Shown: positions 47,476-60,396 of the stretch, in pieces
How the letters are laid out: each line of letters begins with the position of its first letter
Numbering within the stretch: the stretch's first letter is position 1
Assembly: GCA_047967505.1 (NCBI GenBank)
Contig: CM106541.1
Origin: Dipteris shenzhenensis
Lineage: Eukaryota > Polypodiophyta > Polypodiopsida > Gleicheniales
Length of the DNA stretch: 64,000 bases
Reading direction: 5' to 3' (one strand)
Position numbers and translations under genes: made by a program
Notes under the pieces: generated by a model
Told to the model about the DNA's origin: nothing
What the model saw: only the letters and a program-made list of their open reading frames with translations
Databases searched by the model: none

Positions 47476-47559
47476 GATAGCTCTGGGAAGCCACAAGGGG
47501 CTTCCGACCCTTGACCCTGCGTCGAGGCAAACTCAGCCTAGAATTGGAGCCTCCACTAT

Positions 47560-48720
47560 GCCAATGAACACATTTGTTTGCTATGAATCCCACATCATTT
47601 GAGCTACATAGCAAGATGGTGATACGCTTAAGGGATAACATGAGGGAGAAGCCCCAAGAGGATAAATCCTTAGGTTCCTCTGATATGTCCCAAATAGCAC
47701 ATGCTTCAACCTCAGAAGCAACTAGGGATGCAAGCATTATGCCCAAGGTGCTCAACATGGAGGAGTTGGCCATAGATCTATTAAACAAGCTGGGCCAGCA
47801 ATGGAAAATAGAAGCACCAAAAGATGCTCCTAGCAACCCCCATCTATTTCCATAGAGAGATATCATATGGTGTGGAGTATGTAATGGAAATCGTCCCACT
47901 AAAGAAAGCCCTCATCTAAGAGCTAGGCCAACACTCTACTGTGCCCATTGTGTTCGTTGGGGAAATCATGACACATCCCAATGTCATTATCCTAGGGTGG
48001 TTCCTCAACCCATTTATCAACAAAGGCCGCATCCACCATTGCCTGCACTGCCCAATCCATCCAATCAGGCACAATTGGCAATACAAGGAGCCACATCAGC
48101 CAATCAAGGGCAATTTAGGGCTCAAAATATTCCATTACTCTTGCCACTACTGGGACCTCAACCACCACCATCACCACGAATTACTCCTATGAATCAAGTA
48201 TCTGTGGACGAGCTACCTAGTGATTGGAGAGACCCCAAACCTACCTTTAATGGGAACAACTATCCCCAAAATGGTGACAATGCAAATTGTTCTAGCATTA
48301 TAAGTCACTACATTATACAAGATGACTGATATATTCTGGTCTACCAAACAGCACCGATTCCTTAAAAAAAGGGATATACAAACATCCTGGACAAGACACC
48401 ACCCATTCAATGCCATACATGTCAAGGGCCACACCCAGCCAATGAGTGTCCCCTCAAGGGAGCAATGAATCAGCCGGTCACATGTGCACTAGCATCTATT
48501 ACACCACTACCATTATGCACTGCGCGTGGTGTGGACCATCTTTTTAAGGATTACTCGATGAGAAGGCCATCTAAGTCCACAAGCCTTAACTTGTTAAGAA
48601 TTGAGAAAGGACAAACCTCCACCACCACCAACCCCCCTCTCTACCCCCCCTCCTCCCTGCCCCTCCCCCCCTGTCTGGGTCACAATTGGTCAATATGTCA
48701 CATGTGGAAGTCCTAGGTGA
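47560..48720 (+). pseudogene. Gypsy gag relic with two zinc knuckles
   Basis: The plus-strand frame from 47574 is acidic and Met-rich, then gives CGVCNGNRPTKESP (from 47871) and CAHCVRWGNHDTSQC (CX2CX5HX4C, ending about 47987). A Pro/Gln-rich linker follows (PQPIYQQRPHPPLP), then CHTCQGPHPANEC (48411-48449, CX2CX3HX4C). Stops occur at 47853-47855 and 48327-48329, with a frame change near 47990. It is head to head with the RT at 46575, so the two are not one intact element. Confidence 0.75.
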
Positions 48721-48842
48721 AAATAGGCAGTCAGTCCTCTTCAGGTTCTCAGCACGATGCACTCAGCAAATCATAACTACATCAGCCCAAGGGATCCTTG
48801 GTCAAGAAGATAAGCTACAAACACTATGGAAAGTCAATTATT

Positions 48843-49745
48843 GTCTCTGTGTGTGTAGAGTAGCGGCAAAGCTTCGCTTGTACTTGCATAAGGTTAGGAA
48901 TAATCCCTCTTAGGAATCCAACTTGCATGTTCTACATATGATTCCTATATGCAACATGCGAGTTCAACATGGAACTCCTACATTGCAACATGCAAGTTCT
49001 ACTTGCAACTCGTACATGCAAGTCCTACATGCGATTCCTACATGCATGTTCTACTTGCAACTTCTACTTGCAACTCCTACATGCAAGTCCTACATGCGAT
49101 TCCTACATGTGAGTTCTACATGCAACTCCTACATGCAGCATGCAACTCCTATATGCAACTTGCAACTCCTACATGCAACTTCTATATGCAAGTTCTACAT
49201 GTAGAGAGAGAATGTCTTACAATTCCAACATGTAGAGAGAGAAGCTCTCCAACCTGTATAAATACCCCATAATGGAATGAAGCCCACACTCTTTGGGGCA
49301 TTGTATTGAGTTCTACTTTGGTATTCCAAACAATTGTCTCAAGTGTCCATGCTTCTTTGCACTCCATGTCCAAAAGCATGTCCTAACCTTGCAACTCCTC
49401 CCCTCTCCTCCAACCTTGCAACCCATCCTCTCCTCCCTCCTCCTCCTCCCTTCTCGTCCTCCCTTCTCCTCCTCCTCCTCCTCCCTCCTCCTCTCCCTCC
49501 TTTCCCCCATGCTCTTACACCTTCTTCCTCTCCCACTCTGCTCCCCCTAAACCCTTAGTTCCTCAACCCTTAACCTCCATGAACTCCGAGGGAGGAGTTC
49601 TCCACCATGTACTCTACCCTGAACCTTGGATCCTCCTTCTAACCCTTGAGCCTCTTCTAAACTCTGGAACCTCTTCTAAACTCTAGAACCCCTTTTGAAC
49701 TTTGGAACCTCTCTCTAAACCTTGGAACCTCTTTCTAAACTTTGA
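48843..49745 (-). repeat. Composite dispersed repeat, copy B
   Basis: It is the inverted copy of 8025-9050. In plus-strand order it holds the CTACATGCAA minisatellite (about 48930-49205), a TATA-like TATAAATA (about 49257-49264), the unique segment, the pyrimidine tract (49427-49505) and the CTTCTAAAC minisatellite (about 49615-49745). Open frames through it are repeat artefacts. Similarity to A is high in the unique segments. Confidence 0.85.
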
Positions 49746-52619
49746 ACCTCAATAGCACCGCAATAGCCAAAGCCTCACATACAAAAACTCCAGCGCCCAA
49801 GCTCTCACCGATGGATGGGTCTCCAACTATGACACGCAGTTTGCCAACGTGAAGCCAACGTGCTCCCAAAGTCATCTCCACCGTGCTACAGCTGCCAAGT
49901 CTAGCACAAGGCTCACGGGCTTCAGACTCCACAATGCCTCCACCGAACAATGCCCAATAGCTCCTTTACAACGACTAGCCACAGAAGCTCTTCATCAACT
50001 CTATAGCAAAGGCACTCCAAAGGCTTCTGTGACCCTTCAGAAAGCTGCGCCACAACAAAGCTACCCAAATCGGACGGAAGAGAGCATCAAAATTAGCATC
50101 TTCGATAGAATCTTCTTTGGATTTTGGTGAAGCCATTAGATGACACATGGCAGATAGCCACTTCATATGTGGCACCCCTTATCCACAAATCTCACCTCTA
50201 GTTAAGTTAACCTAAGTACAATAAACCTAGTTAGTTAAGGATAAGTTTGGGTTAAGTTACCCTGGTTAGCAAAGGGGATAGGGCTAGTTAAAGTTTGACA
50301 CGTGGTAATCCTTATCACGTCACCTTATCTGCAACATCATCATCGACTGCCACATCATCACTTGTGCCACATCACCTGTGCCATGTCATCTGCCATGTTT
50401 TCTCTTCCATGAGAGAAATTTCCGTTCATGTGAGAATTCCGTCCATGAGAGATTGAGAGATTGAGAGGTTTCTATCTTTCATTCCATTGATGAAAGATTT
50501 CTATCCATTGAAAGAAATTTCTGTCATTGTTCTTGAGAGATTTCCATTGTGAGAGAGTCTGAAATTTGAGAGAATTTCTATTCTCTTGTAAAAGTTCATT
50601 TCTTTTAGAGATCTAGTTTGTGAGACAAATCTTTGAGGAGTTGTTCTTCTTCTTCTTCTTAGAGGGAGAGAATAGACATCCTATTGTTTGAGAGAAAGAG
50701 CTCGAAGCTCTACTAGTTTTGAGAGAAGAGAGAAAAGCTTGAGAGAAAAGCTAAGGGTGACTCAAAGCTGCCTCGATTAGTCTTGTCCTGTACAACTCCT
50801 TGCTCTATCTGCAAAGCTGTCTCCAATGACCCACTAGCTTGGCTCCTAGCAACCCATCAAAAGCCTCAATTGGGTCATCCTAAGCCTCTACACCACTTTG
50901 TCGACCTACCTCTATATAGCCATATCAGCCACAACTGCATCCAAGGTACCTCCATATGCCTCTCCTCCACGGGCTTTGACACCTTCTACAGCACCGAAAT
51001 GGCCGATCTCCTTTACACAGCAAAGCTCTGTCGGACTCAGCAAGGTGCTCCAAAATCCCATAGCCGATCATCTCCAAATGTAGCGCTCAACCACATAGAT
51101 TGCAATGGTTGACTCTACAGGTGGCACCTGGTCATCGACCTCAAATGGGATCTGACTTCCACGACCTTATGTAGCAACGCCTTCGATGGTCTTCATCGAC
51201 TGAAGCTCTTATAACAACACCTCGATCTTGGAGACTCAATTCTTCAGCGACGACCTCTTCATGGGCTGACTTCAGGGACGATCTCAGGCTCACAACTTCA
51301 TCACTCCAAGCCTCAAAGGCTCCACCATACGGTCTATAGCTTCTTCTTCAAAAACGACCAGCAAGCTCAAAAGAGCTTTGATCTACACACATCAACTGAG
51401 TAGCAGACATCATGGGCTTCGACAGCCTCCCAGGCTCCCCGCCATCGGACGGCAATGAAACCTCTCCCGCGAGACGAATCGATCCTCAGAAGCCATAGCT
51501 TCTCCATCACAATCCCCAGCTGACGACATGTGACACTCCACAAACCACACCCACCTTGGGCCAAGCTAACTCAGGTACAGACACCCTGGTTAGAAGCAGA
51601 TAGGGTTGGTCAGTGTCTTGACACGTGGCAGATAGGATGATACCAGGGTGAGGTCAGTTTGACCCTGGGTTAGCAGGCTTGGTCAGCACATGCCACCTCA
51701 GTTGTCCAGTCAGCACTGACCTCTGCAGGCACACATAGTGCTCCACAGTCACTTCATGTGACCACTCTTGCCACCTCAGCACAGGGCTCCACTAGCACAC
51801 CTCTTGCTAGGCACAGTGCCACATCATCACTACATATGACCCACAGTGACACATCATCATTGAGCACCATTTGCACTCCTTTTCCCCTCCACATAGATCA
51901 AGTCATATCTCTTGATCCAGGAAGAATTTGAGGGTGCTCTGAAAGGGAAAGTCACTCGTTTTTTTGTGCTCTACGTGCTCATCACATCACACGCACATTT
52001 CAGCACAAGTTACACTCACATTTGAGCCTCGACGACAAAACCACTTCCTTCATGCACATTTGCCTCTACATCGACGCATTTGACCCATCACTTAAAAAGA
52101 ACAAAAGAAAAGGAATTATTTGATGTTCTTTCATCGATCGGTTGGTATAGATCTAGATCAGAGTAGACTAGATCGCCATAGAGGGGACGCTTTGAATTTC
52201 CCCAAGTTGCCAATCTAAGCCATGCCCGAAATTCCTGACTAGTACCTAGTCCATACGCTCACATATGGTTTCACATCATTACATTACCTGAAACCTTACT
52301 TCAATGAGCAGACTTTAGAGTTCAGAGGCATTGCAGATTGTTTCAGTGGGCAGATACCATTTGATTTCACACACACATGCCACCATTATTGTAAAGCCTA
52401 TTCGGCTATCTCATGGCATTGTGCACATCATTTCAGCCTTGTAAAGCCTCTTGGCTATTCCCGACATCATTGCCACAAGCCTTGTAATACAGATAAAATT
52501 TTATATATTGCAGTTCTATCTTCATCGACGGTTCAGAGATTTCACTTGGCATAGACAGTGTATTTGCAGTTGATTCATACAGAGATTTTCACGACACTTT
52601 TGAGTACATTTCTTGCACC
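49746..52619 (+). other. Long leader of third copia element
   Basis: No coding domain is found in 2.9 kb. Order: GC-richer part (49746-50140), a part rich in CCACATCA words (50140-50400), a GA-rich part (50400-50760), a second GC-richer part (50760-51530), and a second CCACATCA-rich part (51535-51860). The last four parts correspond in order to the interior of the element at 19075-21762, and 51900-51990 shows a clear base match to the minus strand of 19955-20035. The first two parts look like an extra, truncated copy. I could not find the 5' LTR or a clear primer site. Confidence 0.6.
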
Positions 52620-53830
52620 ATGTCGACTAGCAACCTCAATCTGGAGGCATCTGCTAAGTTAGACAACTCTAATTACAGTACATGGAGATACCGAATGGAG
52701 ACCATTCTTGTGCTTCAGGACAAATGGGAGTATGTCGATGGGTCTACACCTAGACCATTGGACAATCCACCTACCAGTAGCTTTACTCCATCTGTTGTCA
52801 TAGCACCAGCAACGGGATCTACAACAACATCTATAGCTACACAATTAGTTTTTGCACCAGTAGCAGATCCTGCCATTGCCCGAGCTCAAGCAGAATGGGA
52901 TAAGAAAGACAAGTATGCATATCACCTGATCAAGTAGAATGTGCAAGATGTCATGCTAGGATAGCTCAACACAGTCAAGACATCAAAAGAAGCATGGGAT
53001 ATGTTTGTAGCTCTCTACGAGTCCAAGAACACATCCAAGATTCTCACCCTAAGAAACCAGATCAGCCAGAGTTTCTGCGACAGCAGTGAAACCAGTCATG
53101 CTTATGTACTCCACATAAAAGACTACAACAATCAACTTGCAGTAGCAGGAGAGACTATGGACCCCGCAGAAATGGTTCAAGTCATTCTGAATGGACTAGG
53201 AGAGGGATACGAGAATCTAGTCCAGAGTATTGCCATCCAACGACAAATTCCAACACTGAAAGAACTTCAGCCAGTTCTACTTGGTGAAGAGCTCTGGTTT
53301 CAGGCCATTCAAGCACGTAAATGTCATTCTAATGATCAGGCATTCACAGCTTCAGATAGAAGTAGAGGCAAAGGCAAAGGCAGAGGTAGATCATATCAGA
53401 AAAGTGGTCATCATTAGCAACAAAATCAAAGTCAGCATCAACATTAGCATCAACATCAGCATCAGCATCATCCTCAGCAACATCAAAATTAGCAAAGAGG
53501 AAATCATTCCAATCGAGGAAGATTCCAAGGACGAGGGAATGCATCCACCAATGTGTCAAACATTCAGTGCAACTACTGTCACAAGTTTGGACACTATGAA
53601 AGAGAAACCTGCAAGAAGCAGTACGGCCAAGGCGGTCAATCCAGTAGTAATCGAAGGGAATTCTTGAGGCAGAGGAAATCATCATGGTGGACATTCTAGT
53701 CACAGTCATTTTGCAAATGAACATGGAAATACGTTTCTTGCAAGCAAGAAATTGCATCAGACTGATACAGTGTACCTAGACACTGATTTCAATCCCAAAG
53801 GAATTACGAATATATCAGGCACCTCTCTGC
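52620..53830 (+). pseudogene. copia gag, truncated before protease
   Basis: ATG 52620 opens MSTSNLNLEASAKLDNSNY, a copia Gag start, with KLDNSNYSTWRYRMETIL as the conserved helix. TAG codons interrupt at 52935-52937 and near 52962. Further Gag helices follow to 53417 (VILNGLGEGYENLVQSIA). After a His/Gln repeat (53410-53490) comes a zinc knuckle, CNYCHKFGHYERETC, whose last spacing is HX5C instead of the usual HX4C. The frame reaches TVYLDTDF (about 53770), where the protease DTGA should begin, and then match is lost. No integrase, RT or 3' LTR was found. Confidence 0.88.
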
Positions 53831-53849
53831 TAAATTGAGTTGAACACAA

Positions 53850-55000
53850 ACCTAGGGACTCCTCTGGGATTAATGAGCTACTCCCTTTCTACACTAACTA
53901 CCTCTCCTAGGCTGCTACATATTGATGTAGCTTGGTTGCATAGTGAGAAAGGAAAATTTGGAAGCTCTATCCAAACTGGGAGAATAGTTGAGCATGGATT
54001 ATCTAGACTGAAGAAGGGAGACCACTTGTTAAGATATAGAGGCTAGTTATGCACTGTCCAGAGACCATGCAGTAAAACTCTCGCAAAATGTTCAGCTTTC
54101 TTGAAGAGAAAGATGAAGTAGCCTTAACGGAGGAACTGGTCATTAGTGACTAGATTGCTTCTCTCACTCTAGTTGGTTTTGAACCAATTCTCAAGGAGAG
54201 TAGCTGGGGGATGGGGACCATGTAGATATTTGATAAATGCATGCAATTCGAGCCATTTGACCAATTCATCAAGAATGTCTTCATCAACTTGAGCAAAAAT
54301 GATTTTACCTGGTTCAAAAGGCGACCTCTCTCCTGGAATGCTTGAGTTTTGCTTTTGAACGCCTCGTGTAGCATCAGATGATTGGTTTCTTGATTCTGTT
54401 CTGTTGGTGGTGGCGGGGACATCAACTTTGTGGGGGATCTTGTTAGACGGCTAGCCTTCCTCTTGGGTTGATTTCATAGTTGTGGTCTAGGTCCCACTCC
54501 TCTCTTCTTATACGCCCACTTGAGCTTCTAGAAAGTTTTTTATTTCTCTTAAAGGGGTAGAGAAGAAGCCCCCTCTATTCTACTAAAGAGCCCCCGCATA
54601 CGTGGAGCTAGGAATTGAAGCTTGTCTAGGGCAACTAGGAGACGCTACTCTGGTGTTGAGAGAACCACGACCTGTGGACCTTCCACGTCTGCTACCTCCA
54701 CGGTCGACGATGGCAAAGGAGTTTCCTTGATCACTGGTTCCTCTTTGGGTTCCTTCTGGGGAACCAGGAGGTGAGGTCCAAATATCTCTGTTTCCATCTC
54801 TGACATCCATCTGAGTATGCGCAGGCGAGTTGTGGACTAGCAGAGGGAAAGTAGTGAGGTCTGTGAATTCAGGGTTGAAGTATTCTCTTCCAAAAGAGGG
54901 TAAGAGGGGTGCAGCCAGTCTCACATCTTGCATGCAGAATGAAGGATTCTCAATGAGTGTCGTATTTGGCAAAGTGTGAGTTGAGTGGGACAAGAATGAC
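53850..55000 (-). pseudogene. LINE ORF1 fragment with DUF4283-like domain
   Basis: On the minus strand an open frame (55002-54583) is Ser/Arg/Gly-rich (DRGGSRRGRSTGRGS). After shifts near 54560-54440 the frame gives FEPGKIIFAQVDEDILDELV (about 54330-54260) and LENWF, then a broken core, PLYLNKWSPSF and LPVWIELPNFPFSLCNQA (about 54030-53900). This order is that of the DUF4283 domain found in plant non-LTR elements and related gag-like proteins. It ends against the copia gag. There is no RT. Confidence 0.75.
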
Positions 55001-55009
55001 ATAGGGAGG

Positions 55010-56836
55010 GAGTGTACACAGGTATGAGAGGGAGTGGAGGGAGCCTAGATTGCAAGGGATGTAGGTCACCATCATCGTCTCCATCACCATCCTCCATCCG
55101 ACCCTAGCTCCTGACCAAAGTTTATTTCCCACTAGGTCCTGGGTCCCCTTATTTGGTAATATGCTTATTGGCTACTTAACCTCACATACCTGAAGAAGGA
55201 ATAGTTTCTACATTTGCACTAAGTATTTATGACATCTACTTCAGTTTAGTATGGATTGTTTCTTCATGAACTAATGCCTTGGCATACTATGGTTGTGTGG
55301 TGTGTTTTATGACTTAATATTGGTGTGGCACTTGAATTGCAATAAGTTTTTGAGAGACTCTTCAAGAGCACCTCGTCAAGAAAATTGGTTTGGTTTTTTG
55401 CTTGTATGGAGGCCTTTATGTAGGATTGTATTGGCATCATATAATTGTGTCATTTTTTGGCCTAAGCTATATATGCTGTTAATTAACAATCAAGGTTTGT
55501 AATTGTAAACATTTGGGACATTTAGCAATAATATTTTTCCACTCTTATTTTGGTTGTATGTTCAAGCTAAACTACATTTGTTGTATCTTTTACTAGTAAT
55601 TCTGTAGTATCTAATTTTTGGGTCTACTTATAATTAATCTTATATGATTTTGGTAGACCTCTTATATAATGGTGGATCTTTGCATAAGGATGGATTGGGT
55701 TGGCACAAGGTAATGTTCTCCACTAAATAAAAAGTTAAAATTATGAGCGGTTCAACCAATTCACATGGGTTAAGTGCTGTCATTAAGAAAAGCAAGTTAT
55801 GCTCCCTTAGAATATGGGATGTTTTGCCATGTTTGGTGTGATTTGTGGAGTTGTTGGTGACCCCCAATTGCTTCGATCCTACTTGCCTTGTCCCCTCTCT
55901 AATTTCATCTTCCTTTCCTTCTCACACTGGCCCTTGGCCTTGCTAATGTTGCTTGCACTAACTGCTACTGTTGCATTGCTTCGAATGTTGGACTAAATCA
56001 CATAAGCTCTTTTTTGATTACGGGCTCATGGTTGCATCTCAGGTGTGCTTACTTTTCTTGGTGTCATAGGTGCTCTCTGCTTAGTTCTATGCTGAATCTC
56101 ATTGGTTTAGAGTGGTGGGAGTCATGTTACTCTATCCTAGGGCATACTATGACTTCCAACCCTCTTGTATATAGACTATCTCTTGTTGTGCTCAAAGATC
56201 TTGGCATTGGCACCACCCCTTCTCTAATTCGTGAAAGCTAGCCACCCATGAGTAGAGGTACTTGGATGTGCGTGTAGCTAGATATGTCAGATATGTTGAT
56301 TAACCAAAGAATAAGGGCTTATTAGTTGATTCATGTCTATCTCTTTTTGGTTGTGCTTGGATGCATTGGATACCACTAGCCAGCTCAAGTTGCTTTTTGT
56401 TGCAAATTGTCCTGGTTCTAGATAGCTACGAACTTGGGTTGTACTTGGGTTGTTTTTCTATGGTATAGTATATCGTTATATGCAAGGTGGTGATAGTCTT
56501 TGAGTGCAGTATCTCTGTGGCCGGTTGTAGGCTCTTCTCAACATGGATTATTATTCATTTGTGCCCTACATCTTATGTGCCAATATCTTCATGTTGCCTT
56601 TCCCTTAGCATTGGTTGTTCTACTTAATACTCAATGGCATTTTACCTTGGTGTTCTCGGACCTAGTTCCTTACTTTACTGCGTGTTCCTTCTCTTCTCTT
56701 TTAAAACTTGCTAATTGCTTGTCTATATACGCCGCGTAATGGTTCTAAAAGAAATGGAGTGCTCTGGTTTGGTTCTTCGTTATAGTGTTATTGCTCTCCT
56801 TCTTTTGAGTCCCCCCTTGTGCGTGCGTGCATGCAT
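55010..56836. other. No gene recognised
   Basis: Open frames up to about 79 codons occur on the plus strand (for example 56500-56739), without domain content. Confidence 0.35.
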
Positions 56837-57606
56837 GTGTGTGTGTGTGTGTGACAATATGAGCATCATTAAGAGTGTATGTGCATGTGTGTGTGTGAGG
56901 ATGTGAGTATGTGTGTGAATGGTAGCATGACCCCAAGTAATAGTGTGTGTATTTTGTGTAAGACTATGTGTACATGTGTAGGTGTCTATGTCTTTGTGTG
57001 TATGTGCAAGAATGGGCCCATAAAACTAGTATTAATGAGCCTATGTGTGTGTGTGTGCACATGCACATGTGTACACACCTTGGGGCATTCATGTCAAAAC
57101 ATTTAGTGTACCATATGCATTCAAAAAGAGGGAAATTTTAATTATTTTTTGGAAAACATTTAACAGAATTACAATAATAGAAAGGGTTTGGTAATTCAAA
57201 TTTAGGATAAAATCTATTAGTTCATAAGTAAATGGGGTAGTCTTTTAGGGGGGGGGGGGATTTTAGTTGAGGGGTTTTCTAAATACCCCTTGAACTCACG
57301 TGATACATAGGGTTTCTTAATAGTGCATCCCTTGAGGCACACGCATGCATATGTGTGTGTCATGTTTATGTACACACATGCACACCCCCACTGGGCACAT
57401 GCATGTTTGTACATGTGTGTATGTGTGTGCACGTGTGTGTGTTGTACATGTGTGTGTGTGCACGTGTGTGCACATGTGTGCACCCGTGCACCCCTCCACT
57501 CCACACCTCCCTATATATACTTGACTCTTGGCCCCCTTGTGACTATTTCTTAGTGCCAAAAATAGAAACAAATTCTACTTGGATTGTGTGTGTGTGTGTG
57601 TGTGTG
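56837..57606. repeat. Dispersed (GT)n-rich segment with G run
   Basis: TG-rich patches lie at 56820-56920, 57040-57075, 57345-57490 and 57582-57606. A run of about ten G stands at 57249-57259. The patch at 57345-57490 mixes TG with TGCA and ACGTGT words. All Cys/Val or Thr/His frames here are artefacts. Confidence 0.9.
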
Positions 57607-58954
57607 CCCCCTTGCCATTTAAAAATCTAAAAAATTAGTCCATCCTCAAATTTTGTAGGCGACTTCCTGTGCCTCAAACTTTGGTCCATAAACAATAGAA
57701 GGTTGCAAATGGAATACAAATTCACTAGTCTAGTAATTTGACTAATAAGAATCTATTCTTTCATTGTAGTATGCTTGAGTGTCTTTCGATACTTCTTGTG
57801 CATATACTTATGTAATGATTGTTTCCCTTAATTGCTTTTGTCGTATTTTTCTATATGGTTCTTATGTTATTTTGTAATTTAATAATTTTTTTTAAATCCT
57901 TACTATGCCCCTTTAATTTTTGGTTACCTTAAACTCAATTCTTTAGGCAGAGAAAATTATTATATTAATCTAGATGAAGTCACTTCTTAAAAGATTGTCT
58001 TAAACTTAATTCAAGTTTTTTATGATATCGATAATATTTTATTAGTTCTCTTTGGTTTAGGAATAACCTATATAGCTTTCATAAGCATGGATTTAATTTA
58101 GAACTCTTTTCATATAGCTTCTCTTAAAATGGGGATGAGAAGATCATGTGTTTTCCCAAGTGCTTAGGATTTTCTCTTGACACTCTATAAACTTTGGCTT
58201 GGTTTTTCGGTAATGATTTATATTTCTATCAACTTCTCTCACACTCATTTAATGCATTTCTTGTATGGGAACTTAAGCAAGGTAGTAATGTCATCTTTTG
58301 GCTCTAGTAAATATTATAATTCCTCGACTAATAGCCCTAATGTGTCCTTATACTTTTTTGTATTTCATGGATTTTTAGCTAATGGCATATCTTTGTCTAG
58401 CATAGGCTTACTAGGCACAATTATTCATGATAATTAGACTAGGGTGTACCCTCCCATGGGTACCATTTCACAAATATAGGTTTCCCTAATCAAGCACACT
58501 AGCTCCCTTAGTCTCATTTAACTTTCAATTTTTGAATCTATAAGGTGGTTTGGTTGTTTGATAAAAGCAATAACAAGCGGGGGTAAACAAACATTACCTA
58601 TCTACCTAATTGAAGCTATGATGTTCTTACACTTAGTTTCCCTTGGATGGTGGTAGGTAAGCTGACCCCGACCTTGGATCATGGACTTATAGAAGGATTC
58701 AACTCTTGGATGTCATGTGTACCCTTTTGTTATGTTGAGCAATTATTTTATGATGGTTTTCCACAAACGGTTGAATTTTTAAGTGTAATTGCAATGGGTC
58801 TATGATGCTAGATACACTTCTTTCATTCCTAGTATCACTTATTAGTTACCTCTAAAACTGTTATTAGTATGTGATACACATTATCCGGTGGATGAAATTA
58901 ACTATATGGTTCAATATTGATAGAAGAACTAAATTTGAGGATCCGTGCATGTGC
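57607..58954. other. AT-rich intergenic DNA
   Basis: Nothing coding is supported. One 86-codon frame (58177-58437, plus) is hydrophobic and unrecognised. Confidence 0.35.
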
Positions 58955-58991
58955 GCACACACACACACACACACATATACACACAGACACA

Positions 58992-59083
<92 letters not shown>
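58955..59083. repeat. (AC)n followed by (GC)n
   Basis: About 115 bp of AC repeat with a few CAGACA interruptions near the left end pass directly into GCGCGCGCGCGCG at 59071-59083. Confidence 0.97.
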
Positions 59084-59084
<1 letters not shown>

Positions 59085-60396
59085 CTTGGACCACTAGGTA
59101 CAACACTTGCTTGGTTGATATGATGGACATCCCTTGGATTACTATTTCATTATATGCATTTGGCAAGAATCTTTTACCTACCATGAGTTTTAATTATGGG
59201 CATGGATTTAGGACTTCCGTTGACATACCCCATGGATATGTGATATAACTTTGAATTTGATTTGGATATTACCCCCTTAATTGATTGATGGATTTGGGTA
59301 GATGGATGGTGTAATCCAAAGACACCACATGTGACTAGAACCATGTGATGTAACAAATGGCATGGAGTAAGGGTAGGACCACAATTGGAAGTGGTAGTGG
59401 GATTGTAAAATTTTAATGACCATTCCTGGCATCAAATCTTTGGAGAGCTTAATAGATTAGAGTTTTCAAAAGGAACAGGGCACAAATGATATATTTGGTA
59501 TTGAATCCTCCCCATTGTACATGTGATGTAGCACACCCTTCTTTTTACTAGACAGAGTACAGCTCATCCATCTGATTGTAGTTTGGGAGGGCGTGCTATA
59601 ATTTCCCTTATCTTGGGAGTGAATGACCCTGGCATAAAAAAGAGCTCCTCTTCTAGCCTAGGTCCCAAGACTAGAAGCACATGGCTTGAGGTGAATGAAG
59701 GATCCAAAGCCCACCATGTAGGTGGATTCATGAGGAGATGATTCGCGTGCATTTTATTGAGACATGATGAACTCATGCACAATAATCAATATGCATGAAA
59801 GTGCCTTTTTGAAGCTCTGGAGAGCCTTGATGATCCTTGTTTGCTACACAAGGTGGATAAATGAAAAACTATGTCATCCCAACTCATATGCAGATTTGTA
59901 GGAGTCTGTTCTAAGCTAATCTAGCTCATTAAGCTCTGGGATGCCCATGCAAGGGAGCTGAGAGTGCCCCCATGAAGTCCACACATTTGACCTACTAAGT
60001 TTCAATGACTTTGTGTTCAAACTTTGTGTTCAAGTATGTGCACAACCTTGTTGATTACTGGTGCTCTTTTCAATGTCTATGTTCAATGTTCAATGAGATT
60101 TGTTTTGTTCTGCTAGCATCTCTATTCCCCATAGTTTGTTAACATTAATGCTTTGTTGCCAATGTTCAATGAGATTTGTTTTGTTCTACTACCATCTCTA
60201 TTCCCCATAGTTTGTTAATAGGAATGCTTTGGGCAGTGGGCTATGTTTGGTACAAGGAATGCTGTATAATTCTAGACCTTCCGCTTGCCTATAGCTACCA
60301 TGTGAACCTTATAAGGAACCCCAGAGGCTATGATGACTCCCCATTACCTCTTTAGCATGATATGGAACATTTTGTGTTCAAGGTTGTATGCACTAA
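59084..60396. other. Intergenic, with 76-bp tandem duplication
   Basis: Copies at 60087-60162 and 60163-60238 begin TGTTCAATGAGATTTG and differ at few bases. No gene is recognised in the rest. Confidence 0.5.

Noticed and set aside
47336-47899. Minus-strand frame of 187 codons
   Set aside because: Its repeated RGDRAMA text is the translation of the 30-bp tandem array, and the rest is antisense to the gypsy gag zinc knuckle frame.
52140-52175. Primer-binding site for the third copia element
   Set aside because: GGTTGGTATAGATC resembles the start of the tRNA-iMet site, but the match ends after TGGTAT and no LTR terminus lies beside it.
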